A stretch of 64,000 bases of DNA from Clostridiales bacterium (GTDB lineage: Bacteria; Bacillota; Clostridia; Lachnospirales; Lachnospiraceae). A model generated the notes under the pieces. It was not told the origin of the DNA and made no database searches. It saw only the letters and a list, made by a program, of their open reading frames with translations. How positions within the stretch are numbered: the first letter of the stretch is position 1; every line of letters begins with the position of its first letter. The stretch lies in assembly GCA_012520815.1 (NCBI GenBank), contig JAAYNM010000083.1, positions 1 through 64,000 of the forward strand. Reading direction: 5' to 3'. Positions 26,925 through 36,183 of this stretch are shown piece by piece. The position numbers and the translations under genes were made by a program.

Positions 26925-26952
26925 TTGACATAAAGATACTAAATGATATAAT
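26925..26952 (+). promoter_or_regulatory. Consensus promoter of the PTS-EAL gene
   Basis: TTGACA (26925-26930), 16 bp, TATAAT (26947-26952); both hexamers are perfect. A leader of about 70 nt follows. Confidence 0.8.
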
Positions 26953-26972
26953 AAAAACATAAGAAAGATGTG

Positions 26973-27010
26973 AAATTTTAAGGCATGAGAGAACTTATGC
27001 CCTTAAATTT
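26973..27010 (+). promoter_or_regulatory. Leader hairpin between promoter and PTS-EAL start codon
   Basis: AAATTTTAAGGCAT (26973-26986) and ATGCCCTTAAATTT (26997-27010) pair at 12 of 14 positions around a 10-base loop, then TATTCTATAGG. It sits 17 bases before the ATG and could act as an attenuator or translation control element. It does not match BglG-type RAT sequences that I know. Confidence 0.45.
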
Positions 27011-27027
27011 TATTCTATAGGTGAATA

Positions 27028-29154
27028 ATGAACGAAGTTGCAAAAAAGATATTTACAAAGATAGAAAACTCACCCTCTGTAATGGCTATTAGAAGTGGGC
27101 TTGTTATGATTATTCCAATACTTCTTATTGGTTCTATGTGTCTTGTTCTTCAAGGTTTTCCAATCCATAAATATCAAGTTTTTATTAATTCTGCTCTCGA
27201 TGGAAATATTTATAATTTACTTAATTTCATATACAATGCTACCTTTGGAATGGGTTCAGTCTTTCTGACGATAACTATTAGCTTCTGTTATACCAGAAAG
27301 TACTCAAAGAAAAGAAACTTATTTACGGCACCTTTAGTATCATTGATGTGCTTTTTTATATTGTGTGGTGTATTAAGAACAGATGTTAGTTGGGATGCCC
27401 TTGGAGTGAAGGGGATGTTTATTGCAATTGTCGCTGCAATTTTAGCATCTAAGCTCTTATTGCTAATTACAGACGCTACAAAGGGAAAACTCACAGGTTA
27501 TAGTGATGGAAGTGATATAGATTTTAATGACGCTGTTTATAATATAATTCCAGTTTTTATCGTAATATCAATATTTGCCATCGTAAGTACGTTGATTACA
27601 TATATATTCAATGTGGATAGTTTCTTTGAATTATTTGTTAGAGTTGCCAATGCATTATTTATCCCATTGGGTAGGACATTCCTATCAGGTATCTTATTTG
27701 TTATTGCCACTAGTATTTTATGGTTTTTTGGTATACACGGAAGCAATGTTTTGGAAACTGTAGCTTCTGAGCTTTTTGTTCCAGCAATAGATACAAATAT
27801 TCAACTAGTAGCAAATGGACTTGAACCTACAGAAATTTTGACAAAACCATTTTTCGATGTATTTATTTTAATGGGTGGTTGTGGATGTACAATATCTCTA
27901 TTAGTTGCCATTTTAGTATTTAGTAAAAAATATAGTAATCGCAGATTGTCAAAATTAGCTGCGGTTCCGATGGTATTTAATGTAAGTGAATTAATGGTAT
28001 TTGGATTACCAGTTATTCTAAATCCTATAATGTTGATACCGTTTATTCTTACTCCAGTTGCTTGTTTTTTAACAACCTTTATAGCTATGAAAACAGGAAT
28101 TGTTCCATTAGTTATTTCAGATGTGAATTGGACGACCCCAGTTATTATTAGTGGATATGTTGCTACTGGCTCCATCGCTGGCAGTATATTACAAGTAGTA
28201 AACATTATTATGGGAGCGTTAATTTACAGACCTTTTATTTTACAATATGATAAAAGAAGAGATGCAAAGGCATTACATCACCTAAAGAAATTAATAAATA
28301 TAATTAAAAAGAGTGAGGAAACTGTCTCTCCAGTTACATTAACGGAACTGACAGACGAACTTGGTGGCATCGCAAGATTTTTAACATCAGATTTAAGATA
28401 TGCCCTTTTAAAAGAGGACATTAGTATATATTATCAGCCTCAATACAATAATAAAAAAGAGTGTATAGGTATGGAAGCACTTATTAGATGGAATCATCCA
28501 GCATATGGAATGATTTATCCACCACTAGTGGTGCAGTTAGCTAGAGAATCAAAATTGTTGACTGAACTTGAATCCTATGTGTTTAAGAAGTCGATTTCAG
28601 ATTATATTATGATTAAAGAACAAACTGGATTTAGTGGAAAAATATCTATTAATATTTCGACGGAAACATTACAATCTAAAGAGTATATGAAATTGCTAGA
28701 GAAGAATAGTAGCTTAAATCAAGCAGAGGAAATGAGTATATGCTTAGAGATTACTGAACAAACAGCATTATTAACAGATAATAAAATTTTTGACACCCTT
28801 TTAAAGATTAAAAAACTTGGATACAAATTAGCTATAGATGATTTTTCTATGGGACATACATCTATAACTTACCTTCAAAACAATCAATTTGATGTAGTTA
28901 AATTGGATGGAAAATTGGTTATTGGAATGATTAATAATCCTAGAAGTTTTAATATAGTAAAATCCATTGTGGAATTATCTCATTCATTAGGATTTAGTGT
29001 CATTGCAGAATATGTTGAAGATAAAAAACAAATGCAAATGTTAGAAGAAATTGGATGTGTACAATATCAAGGATATTTATTCTCGCCTGCTATAGAGTGC
29101 GAGGAATTAATTATAAGATTAAAAAAGGAGTTAGGAGATCACTATGAATTGTAG
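27028..29154 (+). CDS. PTS EIIC (cellobiose-type) permease fused to an EAL domain
   Basis: 708 residues. Residues 1 to about 405 are a polytopic PTS EIIC domain of the lactose/cellobiose class (AIRSGLVMIIPILLIGS at the start, FGIHGSNVLE and VFNVSELMVFGLPVILNP later). Residues about 440-705 are an EAL c-di-GMP phosphodiesterase domain with every catalytic motif present: MEALIRW, NIST, LEITEQ, AIDDFSMGHTS, VKLDGKLV, IAEYVED, YQGYLF. No EIIA or EIIB domain is present and no PTS partner gene lies nearby, so the EIIC part may be a sugar sensor as much as a transporter; that is inference. Transcribed from a consensus promoter with a structured leader. The anti-sigma-like gene overlaps its end by 11 bases. 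Confidence 0.93.
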   Translation: MNEVAKKIFTKIENSPSVMAIRSGLVMIIPILLIGSMCLVLQGFPIHKYQVFINSALDGNIYNLLNFIYNATFGMGSVFLTITISFCYTRKYSKKRNLFTAPLVSLMCFFILCGVLRTDVSWDALGVKGMFIAIVAAILASKLLLLITDATKGKLTGYSDGSDIDFNDAVYNIIPVFIVISIFAIVSTLITYIFNVDSFFELFVRVANALFIPLGRTFLSGILFVIATSILWFFGIHGSNVLETVASELFVPAIDTNIQLVANGLEPTEILTKPFFDVFILMGGCGCTISLLVAILVFSKKYSNRRLSKLAAVPMVFNVSELMVFGLPVILNPIMLIPFILTPVACFLTTFIAMKTGIVPLVISDVNWTTPVIISGYVATGSIAGSILQVVNIIMGALIYRPFILQYDKRRDAKALHHLKKLINIIKKSEETVSPVTLTELTDELGGIARFLTSDLRYALLKEDISIYYQPQYNNKKECIGMEALIRWNHPAYGMIYPPLVVQLARESKLLTELESYVFKKSISDYIMIKEQTGFSGKISINISTETLQSKEYMKLLEKNSSLNQAEEMSICLEITEQTALLTDNKIFDTLLKIKKLGYKLAIDDFSMGHTSITYLQNNQFDVVKLDGKLVIGMINNPRSFNIVKSIVELSHSLGFSVIAEYVEDKKQMQMLEEIGCVQYQGYLFSPAIECEELIIRLKKELGDHYEL

Positions 29155-29491
29155 TGAATTTAATAGCAATATTAAAAGCTTCAATGATGGATCAATTGAT
29201 GATGATATTTTAGAAGAATATATTAATCATTACAAATCATGTTCGCAGTGTAGAGAAGAGTTAGAAATCTACTATTTAATTCATAAAGTATTTGATGGAG
29301 ATTTTGAACAGGAAAATAAGGGCATGCAAGATCTTAATTTAAAGCTTAGCCTGGAAAATGATATTAAAAGCAAAGAAGATATGATTTACAAGGAATATAA
29401 GCAAAAGTTTTTATTCTCTCTTGCATTTTGGACTGGAAACGTCACGGCAATTATTACAGCTATGTATTTTATATTTTATATTTTTTTATAG
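29144..29491 (+). CDS. Small zinc-finger (zf-HC2-like) membrane protein
   Basis: 115 residues. The N-terminal half has C3, then HYKSCSQCREE near residues 29-39, an H-x3-C-x2-C arrangement like the anti-sigma-factor zinc finger. One membrane helix lies at the C-terminus (about residues 90-114). This is the architecture of anti-sigma factors, but no sigma factor gene is adjacent, so its partner is unknown. AAGGAGTTAGGAG precedes the ATG within the end of the PTS-EAL gene, suggesting coupled translation and a linked role. polA follows after 12 bases. Confidence 0.75.
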   Translation: MNCSEFNSNIKSFNDGSIDDDILEEYINHYKSCSQCREELEIYYLIHKVFDGDFEQENKGMQDLNLKLSLENDIKSKEDMIYKEYKQKFLFSLAFWTGNVTAIITAMYFIFYIFL

Positions 29492-29503
29492 AAGGAGTTT
29501 TAT

Positions 29504-32206
29504 ATGGATTCAAAAAAGAAATTGGTGCTTATAGATGGGCATAGTATACTTAACAGGGCGTTTTACGGAGTGCCTGATTTAACAAATGCTGCGGGGCTTC
29601 ATACAAATGCAATTTATGGATTTTTAAATATTATGTTCAAAGTTTTAGATGAAGAAAATCCAGATTATTTTATTGTTGCCTTTGATGTAAAAGAAAAGAC
29701 GTTTAGACATAAAATGTTTGAAGAATATAAGGGAACAAGGAAACCAATGCCATCAGAACTTCATGAACAGGTTCCTGTTATTCAAGAAGTCTTAAAGGCT
29801 ATGAACATTACTGTAGTGACGATGCCAGGCTATGAAGCGGATGATATTCTTGGTACTTTGGCAAAAAGAGCAGAGTCTGCGGGTAATATCGTAAGGGTTA
29901 TTTCTGGAGACAGGGATTTACTTCAGTTAGCAACCAATAATATTATGATAAGGATTCCAAAGACAAAGAAAACTGGAACAGAAATCGAAAATTATCTTGC
30001 TGATGATGTGTATGAAAAATATCAGGTTACTCCATTAGAATTTATTGATTTAAAAGCACTTATGGGTGATGCTTCAGATAATATTCCGGGGGTAAGAGGA
30101 ATTGGTGAGAAGACTGCTTCAAAGATTATTACAAAATATCATAGTATTGAAAATGCCTATGAACATGTGGATGAACTTATGCCAAAGAAGGCGGCGGCTA
30201 CATTTAAAGAAGAATATGAGATAGCGCAATTGTCAAAAAAACTTGCAACTATTAATATAGATGTACCTCTTGAGGTATCATATGAAGAGGGTACCATTGA
30301 TGACATGTTTAATAGCAATTCTTATGATTTAATAAGTGAACTAGGTTTCAAATCCATTCTTAAAAAATTTAAAGACACAAAGTCAAATGTTACAGTTTTT
30401 GATTCAGAAGAAATTTCAATAGAATTAAAAGATTTTAATACACTTAAAAATACTCTAGAGTCCTTTGATAGTCAACAAATTATTGGCGTTTATATAGCAA
30501 AGCATAAATCCAATTCCCATGGGGAAGGTCAAATGGTTTTATCTTTTTTACAAGATGATGAAGAATCATCAAAGAAAGGTACAGATGATATTACAATTGC
30601 TTTTTCTGATGGCAATAAAATTTATTCGATTCTAGAGCCTTTATCGGTTGAGGGTGAATGTTTAGAACTTTTAAAGAACTTCCTAAATTCCCATATTATA
30701 GCTGTAAGTGGACTTAAGAACATACTTAAAATAATTAATTTTGAATCAACCAAAGTACTTGATTTGGAATTGATTTCATATTTGATCAATCCTCTAAAAT
30801 CAGAATATACTTTTGAAGATTATTCTGTTATTTCAGGTATAAAAATACCGCAAAATTTAACTGACAATAAGAAATTAGAAGAACTAAAGAAGGAAGATAG
30901 ACATAAATATATTATGTCTACAAATACAGCGGCATATGTATTATGCAAAACAGCGGCTCATCTTAAAGATAGATTAAATGAACTGAATATGTGGTCATTA
31001 TATGAGGATATTGAACTTCCGCTTGTATATGCTCTTAATAATATGGAAAATGTTGGAGTGAAAGTTGATGGTAGTCTTCTTAAAGAATATTCAGGGGTAT
31101 TAAAAGAAGGTATCGATCGACTCGAACAGGAGATATATGCCGAAACAGGGGAAGAATTCAACATCAACTCTCCTAAACAGTTAGGGGAAGTTCTGTTTGA
31201 GAAGATGCAATTACCTGGTTCAAAGAAAACGAAATCAGGATATTCAACAGCAGCAGATGTATTAGAAAAATTATCAGATGAATACCCAGTAGTCCAAAAA
31301 ATATTATATTATAGGCAATTAACAAAACTTAAATCCACCTATGCAGATGGTTTAGTTAACTTTATAGGCGAAGATGGCAGGATACATGGAAAATTCAATC
31401 AAACTATTACGGCGACAGGAAGAATTTCAAGTACAGATCCCAACTTACAAAATATTCCTATCAGGATGGAACTTGGACGTCAAATAAGGAAAGTTTTTGT
31501 ACCGGAAGAAGGATATTCTTTTATAGATGCAGACTATTCACAAATAGAACTTAGAATATTGGCACATATGTCAGAAGACGAATCATTAATAGAAGCCTAT
31601 AAGTCTGCAAAAGATATTCATCTTATCACGGCGGCGAAGGTTTTTGGCGTACCAGAAGATGAAGTGACGAAAGAACTTAGAGGTAAGGCGAAAGCTGTAA
31701 ACTTTGGTATTGTATATGGTATAAGCTCTTTTGGACTAAGTCAGGATTTAAAGGTCTCAAGAAAAGAAGCCTCGGAATACATCGAGCAATATTTTGCAAC
31801 ATATCCAGGTGTAAAAAGATACCTTGATAATTGTGTAGATTCGGCAAAGGAAAAAGGTTATGTAACAACATTATTTAACAGAATCAGACCTATTCCTGAA
31901 CTGAAATCAAGTAATTTTATGCAAAGATCCTTTGGTGAAAGAATTGCTATGAATTCTCCAATACAAGGTACTGCTGCAGATATAATGAAAATTGCTATGA
32001 TTAATGTTGAAAGGGCAATACGAAAAAAAGAGCTTCACTCTAGAATTGTACTGCAGGTTCATGATGAACTTTTAGTTGAGACTTTTGCAGGTGAGGAAGA
32101 TATTATAAAAGAAATATTAGTGAACGAAATGTCAAGGGCTGCCGATCTAAAGGTAAATCTGGAGATTGGCGTAGAATGTGGTAAAAATTGGCTGGAAGCT
32201 CATTAA
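29504..32206 (+). CDS. polA: DNA polymerase I
   Basis: 900 residues. The N-terminal 5' nuclease domain (about 1-290) has the expected acidic motifs (MPGYEADDILGTLA, SGDRDLLQL, LMGDASDNIPGVRGIGEKTA). The middle domain (about 300-490) is exonuclease-like but lacks a clear DEDD set, as in many Firmicutes, so proofreading is probably absent. The polymerase domain has motif A DADYSQIELRILAHMS, motif B KAVNFGIVYG and motif C QVHDELL. It acts in Okazaki fragment processing and repair synthesis. AGGAG precedes the ATG. coaE follows immediately. Confidence 0.98.
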   Translation: MDSKKKLVLIDGHSILNRAFYGVPDLTNAAGLHTNAIYGFLNIMFKVLDEENPDYFIVAFDVKEKTFRHKMFEEYKGTRKPMPSELHEQVPVIQEVLKAMNITVVTMPGYEADDILGTLAKRAESAGNIVRVISGDRDLLQLATNNIMIRIPKTKKTGTEIENYLADDVYEKYQVTPLEFIDLKALMGDASDNIPGVRGIGEKTASKIITKYHSIENAYEHVDELMPKKAAATFKEEYEIAQLSKKLATINIDVPLEVSYEEGTIDDMFNSNSYDLISELGFKSILKKFKDTKSNVTVFDSEEISIELKDFNTLKNTLESFDSQQIIGVYIAKHKSNSHGEGQMVLSFLQDDEESSKKGTDDITIAFSDGNKIYSILEPLSVEGECLELLKNFLNSHIIAVSGLKNILKIINFESTKVLDLELISYLINPLKSEYTFEDYSVISGIKIPQNLTDNKKLEELKKEDRHKYIMSTNTAAYVLCKTAAHLKDRLNELNMWSLYEDIELPLVYALNNMENVGVKVDGSLLKEYSGVLKEGIDRLEQEIYAETGEEFNINSPKQLGEVLFEKMQLPGSKKTKSGYSTAADVLEKLSDEYPVVQKILYYRQLTKLKSTYADGLVNFIGEDGRIHGKFNQTITATGRISSTDPNLQNIPIRMELGRQIRKVFVPEEGYSFIDADYSQIELRILAHMSEDESLIEAYKSAKDIHLITAAKVFGVPEDEVTKELRGKAKAVNFGIVYGISSFGLSQDLKVSRKEASEYIEQYFATYPGVKRYLDNCVDSAKEKGYVTTLFNRIRPIPELKSSNFMQRSFGERIAMNSPIQGTAADIMKIAMINVERAIRKKELHSRIVLQVHDELLVETFAGEEDIIKEILVNEMSRAADLKVNLEIGVECGKNWLEAH

Positions 32207-32219
32207 AACTGGAGGAAAT

Positions 32220-32807
32220 ATGAGTAAAATTATTGGAATCACTGGTGGTGTAGGATGTGGAAAATCCACGGTTTTATCAATATTAGAAGAAAAATATAAT
32301 GCTTCAGTTATACAAGCTGATATAGTAGGTCATTTGGTTATGAAATCCGGAAACGATGCATTCGAATCTATTGTAAAACTTTTTGGAAACAAAATACTAG
32401 ATGAATTAGGAGAAATCGACAGAAAGAAACTTGGTGAAATTGTATTTGTAAACGAAGAATTACTTCAAAAATTAAATGCTATTATTCATCCAGCAGTAAA
32501 GGAATATATAAAAAACTTTGTTGATGATCAAATCTCAAAAAAAACCGAAATAATTGTTGTGGAAGCTGCATTGCTTATAGAGGCAGGTTATCGAGATATT
32601 TGTAGCGAATATTGGTATATATTTGCATCTGAAAACATAAGGAAAAATCGTCTAAAGGCTAGCAGAGGATATAGTGATGAGAAAATTATTGAGATAATGA
32701 ATAATCAGTTATCAGAAGAAGAATTTAAAGAGTATACAGATTTTACAATAGATAACAATAGTGATGTGTTACATTTAGAAGAACAAATTAAAAGATTGCT
32801 TATGTAA
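32220..32807 (+). CDS. coaE: Dephospho-CoA kinase
   Basis: 195 residues from ATG 32220 (GGAGGAAAT directly upstream). P-loop GGVGCGKSTV at the start, then QADIVGHLV and the typical HP motif (IIHPAVKEYI). It phosphorylates the 3' hydroxyl of dephospho-CoA, the last step of coenzyme A synthesis. The polA-coaE order is common in Firmicutes. Confidence 0.95.
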   Translation: MSKIIGITGGVGCGKSTVLSILEEKYNASVIQADIVGHLVMKSGNDAFESIVKLFGNKILDELGEIDRKKLGEIVFVNEELLQKLNAIIHPAVKEYIKNFVDDQISKKTEIIVVEAALLIEAGYRDICSEYWYIFASENIRKNRLKASRGYSDEKIIEIMNNQLSEEEFKEYTDFTIDNNSDVLHLEEQIKRLLM

Positions 32808-32870
32808 CTGGATTTTTAGCTAATTTTGATATAAAATAAATGTAGAATTTTAGCGGAAGGAAGAAATATT

Positions 32871-35000
32871 ATGCTTGATAATAAAAAGTACCCTGAGCAT
32901 ATGGTTTTTGGACTTGATATAGGAACGAGAAGCCTTGTGGGCTCGGTTGGGTATATGGAAAAAAATAAATTTAACGTAATAGCCCATTATGTTAAAGAAC
33001 ATGATACACGAGCAATGTTAGATGGTCAGATCCACGATATACAAAAAGTTGGTGAATCTATTGACTTTGTCAAGCGTGAATTAGAAAATCAAATAGGACG
33101 ACCTTTAAAAGAAGTATGTATAGCAGCGGCTGGTAGAGTTCTTAAGACTGTAACCGTAAGCGTCGAGACTGAGAGAACTGATGAATCAGCCATAACTAGC
33201 GAAGATATTTATTCATTAGATTTATTAGGTATAGAAAAGGCATATGATATTATCAGAGAACAGTATCCAGATATAGAATTCTACTGTGTTGGATATTCAG
33301 TTGTCAAATATTATATGAATGGCTATGTGATTAACAATCTAGAGGGACATAAGGCGAAAAAAATCAGTGCAGATGTCTTGGCAACATTCTTGCCCCAGGA
33401 GGTTGTTGAAGGGTTATATTCAGCAGTTTCTATTGCTGATTTAAAGGTTGCAAATCTTACATTAGAGCCCATAGCTACTATAAATATTGCCATCCCAGAA
33501 CAGTTCAGATTACTTAATATTGCCCTAGTAGATGTTGGTGCTGGTACAAGTGATATATGTATTACAAAGGATGGAAGTATTGTAGCCTATGGCATGATTC
33601 CTCATGCTGGTGATGAGATTACAGAGGTGATTTTACACAAGTGTTTAGTGGATTTTAAGACAGCCGAGAAGATAAAGCTAAGTTCAATGAAGAATAAGGG
33701 ATGTTCCTTTAAGGATATTATGGGATTATCCCACAAGCTTACCCCTGCAGATATAAAGGAAATGTATAAAGATACAGTAGAGACTATGACGCAAGAAATT
33801 GCTGACAAGATTATTGAACTTAATGGTGGAAAAAGTGTCAATGCTGTTTTTATTGTAGGTGGTGGCGGCAAAGCCTTTGGATTTACAAGTAGTTTAGCAA
33901 AATTTCTGTCTCTCCCAGAAGAGCGTGTGGCACTTAGAGGTGCGGAGGTTCTAAGAGATGTAAACTTCATTGTAGAAGGAGTAAAGAAGGATCCATTACT
34001 TGTTACACCTATTGGTATTTGTATTAATTTCTATAACCAAAAGAATAACTTTATATTTGTAAACATAAATGATACAAGAATCAAACTATATGATAATGAT
34101 AGACTTACAGTTGTAGATGCTGCTATGCAAATCGGATTTCCAAATGAAGATCTATTCCCAAAAAGAGGAAAGGAACTTACCTATACGCTTAATGAAAAAG
34201 TGAGAATGGTTCGAGGTTCAGTGGGAGAGGCGGCAGTCATTACAATAAATGGCAAAGAGGCAAATATTAATTCCAAGATATCAAAAAATGATAGAATTAG
34301 TATTATCCCATCCACTGTAGGCAATCCAGCTATCTTAAAGATTATGCAGTTAACTGAATTTAAAGAATCCATTTTTTTTGAAGTTAATGGTGTAAATATT
34401 GAATGTCCTAGAGTTGCCAATGTCAATGGAGAATTTGTTGTTTCCTCATATGAAATCAAAGAAGGCGACGTTATAAGTATATTAGATTATTATACAGTTA
34501 ATCAAATCATGCAATTTATGGACATTGACAGTACTGGAAAAGATATATATGTTAATGGTCATTTATCAACATTTGATGAACCTGTATATGCTAACTTTAA
34601 AGTTGAAATTAAAGATACTGATTATCTCAAAAAAGATGATGATTTTGATATGCTCGTCGGTGGAAATTACGACGATGATAAAGATGATGAATTTAATGAT
34701 AATGTTTTAGATGGAAGTGTAGTCGAGACAGAATCTGATAACGGTGGTAAGAAAAAAACCGCAAAAAAAGCTACACTTGTAAACGAAGTAAGTAATATAA
34801 CCATTTCAGTTACAATAAACCAAACTGTGGTTAATTTATCAGGAAAAGCCTCCTACACATTTGTAGATATTTTGGATGTTTATCCGTTTGATACAAAAGT
34901 TGTAGGCGGAGATATTTTAATAGTTCGCATCAATGGAGAAGATGCAGGCTTTGCCTCTAGTATAAAGCATGGTGATATTTTGGAGCTATTCTGGCAGTAA
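32871..35000 (+). CDS. FtsA-like actin-family protein with long C-terminal extension
   Basis: 709 residues. Residues 1 to about 385 are an FtsA/actin-like ATPase fold: VFGLDIGTRSLVGSV (phosphate 1), LVDVGAGTSDICI (phosphate 2), and the adenosine motif VFIVGGGGKAFGFTSSLA. FtsA itself is about 420 residues; the remaining 320 here contain several short segments built around NG...GD (INGKEANINSKISKNDRI, VNGVNIECPR, VNGHLS, RINGEDAGF) that look like small repeated beta domains, with an acidic low-complexity break near 590-625. No FtsA membrane-targeting amphipathic helix is seen at the end. The role in division or shape is inferred from the fold. Confidence 0.85.
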   Translation: MLDNKKYPEHMVFGLDIGTRSLVGSVGYMEKNKFNVIAHYVKEHDTRAMLDGQIHDIQKVGESIDFVKRELENQIGRPLKEVCIAAAGRVLKTVTVSVETERTDESAITSEDIYSLDLLGIEKAYDIIREQYPDIEFYCVGYSVVKYYMNGYVINNLEGHKAKKISADVLATFLPQEVVEGLYSAVSIADLKVANLTLEPIATINIAIPEQFRLLNIALVDVGAGTSDICITKDGSIVAYGMIPHAGDEITEVILHKCLVDFKTAEKIKLSSMKNKGCSFKDIMGLSHKLTPADIKEMYKDTVETMTQEIADKIIELNGGKSVNAVFIVGGGGKAFGFTSSLAKFLSLPEERVALRGAEVLRDVNFIVEGVKKDPLLVTPIGICINFYNQKNNFIFVNINDTRIKLYDNDRLTVVDAAMQIGFPNEDLFPKRGKELTYTLNEKVRMVRGSVGEAAVITINGKEANINSKISKNDRISIIPSTVGNPAILKIMQLTEFKESIFFEVNGVNIECPRVANVNGEFVVSSYEIKEGDVISILDYYTVNQIMQFMDIDSTGKDIYVNGHLSTFDEPVYANFKVEIKDTDYLKKDDDFDMLVGGNYDDDKDDEFNDNVLDGSVVETESDNGGKKKTAKKATLVNEVSNITISVTINQTVVNLSGKASYTFVDILDVYPFDTKVVGGDILIVRINGEDAGFASSIKHGDILELFWQ

Positions 35001-35091
35001 GCCCTTGGCTTTAATTATTTACCTTGTAGTTATATTTAACAATTATATGAATATACATATGTGTAGAGAAATCTTCACTAATATGTGAATA

Positions 35092-35129
35092 ATAAGTCAA
35101 GTAGGTTTCCTGCTTGACTTATATTTTTT
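35092..35129 (+). terminator. Terminator after the FtsA-like gene
   Basis: ATAAGTCAAG (35092-35101) pairs with CTTGACTTAT (35113-35122); AGG/CCT extends the stem inside. T6 follows at 35124-35129. Confidence 0.85.
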
Positions 35130-35367
35130 GTGAAAATGGAAGGGGTGTACTATTACTATGCACATTTATATAGATATGTTGTAGTTAATCCTTTTTATAT
35201 ACTCAAAAAGTATGAAAATAACATTTTAAGGTATGATTTTTAGGTTCTATATGGTATAATTTTGAAGGAGTTTATCTTAAAAAAGTAAAAGAAATAGAAA
35301 ACTCTTACCTATATGGTGAAGAGTAAATTAATAGTTCACAAGATGAACTTGAATATGGAGTGATGAA
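35130..35367 (+). promoter_or_regulatory. Promoter and structured leader of the alarmone synthetase gene
   Basis: The gap from 35001 to 35367 holds a terminator, then this control region. TGGTATAAT (35252-35260) is an extended -10 with no good -35. In the leader, ACTCTTACC and GGTGAAGAGT (35301-35324) form a hairpin with one bulged base, and AGTTCA/TGAACT (35333-35349) form a second hairpin just before the GGAG ribosome binding site. I see nothing coding here. Confidence 0.5.
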
Positions 35368-36183
35368 ATGGATATAAAGTTATGGAGAGAGATTTTACAT
35401 CCTTATGAGATGGCAGTAGATGAACTCACCTTGAAGTTTAACAATATTATTAAAGAATATAGAACTCTTGGTGAATATTCACCAATCGAAATGGTTGATG
35501 GTAGAGTTAAAAAAATTTCAAGTATTTTAGAAAAGTGTCAAAAGAAAGGTATACTTCTTGAGGAGGTGTGCGAAAAAGTTGACGATATTGCAGGTATTAG
35601 AATTATTTGTCAATTTGTAGAAGATATATACAAAGTTGTAGAATTGATAAATTCACGTACAGATATTAGAGTGGTTGAAAGAAAAGACTATATAACTAAT
35701 ATGAAGGCTAGCGGATATAGAAGTTATCATATGGTTATTGAATATACAATTCAGACCATGAAAGGTCCCAATGTTGTTAAAGCAGAGATTCAAATTAGAA
35801 CGTTAGCAATGAATTTCTGGGCAACAATTGAACATTCCCTACAGTACAAGTACCGTAGGAATATGCCACCTCATATTAGAGAGCGTTTGTCAGCGGCTTC
35901 AGCAGCTATTATTAATTTAGATGCTGAGATGAGTCGAATTAGGGATGAGATTATGGATTCCCAAAATTCATTTAGAATTAAGGCTAATATTATTACAGAG
36001 ATTCTTAATCTTATTCAAAATCTCTATAAGGTTGCTAACAAGAGAGAAATCATTAAAATCCAAGATGAATTTTATCGTGTGTATAGTCATGATGATATTA
36101 TTGAACTTGAGCATTTCCTTACTGAATTAGATGTACTAGCTGAAGGATACAGAGCGCAAGGTATAGAGGATCAACTAATATAA
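35368..36183 (+). CDS. Small alarmone synthetase, (p)ppGpp synthetase of RelQ/YjbM type
   Basis: 271 residues, a RelA/SpoT synthetase domain without hydrolase, TGS or ACT domains. Key segments: KVDDIAGIRIICQF, the substrate loop YITNMKASGYRSYHMVIEY, and EIQIRTLAMNFWATIEHSLQYK. It transfers pyrophosphate from ATP to GDP or GTP. The usual family length is about 210-260; the last 60 residues form an extra helical tail. GGAG precedes the ATG. It is one base into the next gene (TAATG), so it is coupled to the pseudouridine synthase gene. Confidence 0.93.
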   Translation: MDIKLWREILHPYEMAVDELTLKFNNIIKEYRTLGEYSPIEMVDGRVKKISSILEKCQKKGILLEEVCEKVDDIAGIRIICQFVEDIYKVVELINSRTDIRVVERKDYITNMKASGYRSYHMVIEYTIQTMKGPNVVKAEIQIRTLAMNFWATIEHSLQYKYRRNMPPHIRERLSAASAAIINLDAEMSRIRDEIMDSQNSFRIKANIITEILNLIQNLYKVANKREIIKIQDEFYRVYSHDDIIELEHFLTELDVLAEGYRAQGIEDQLI

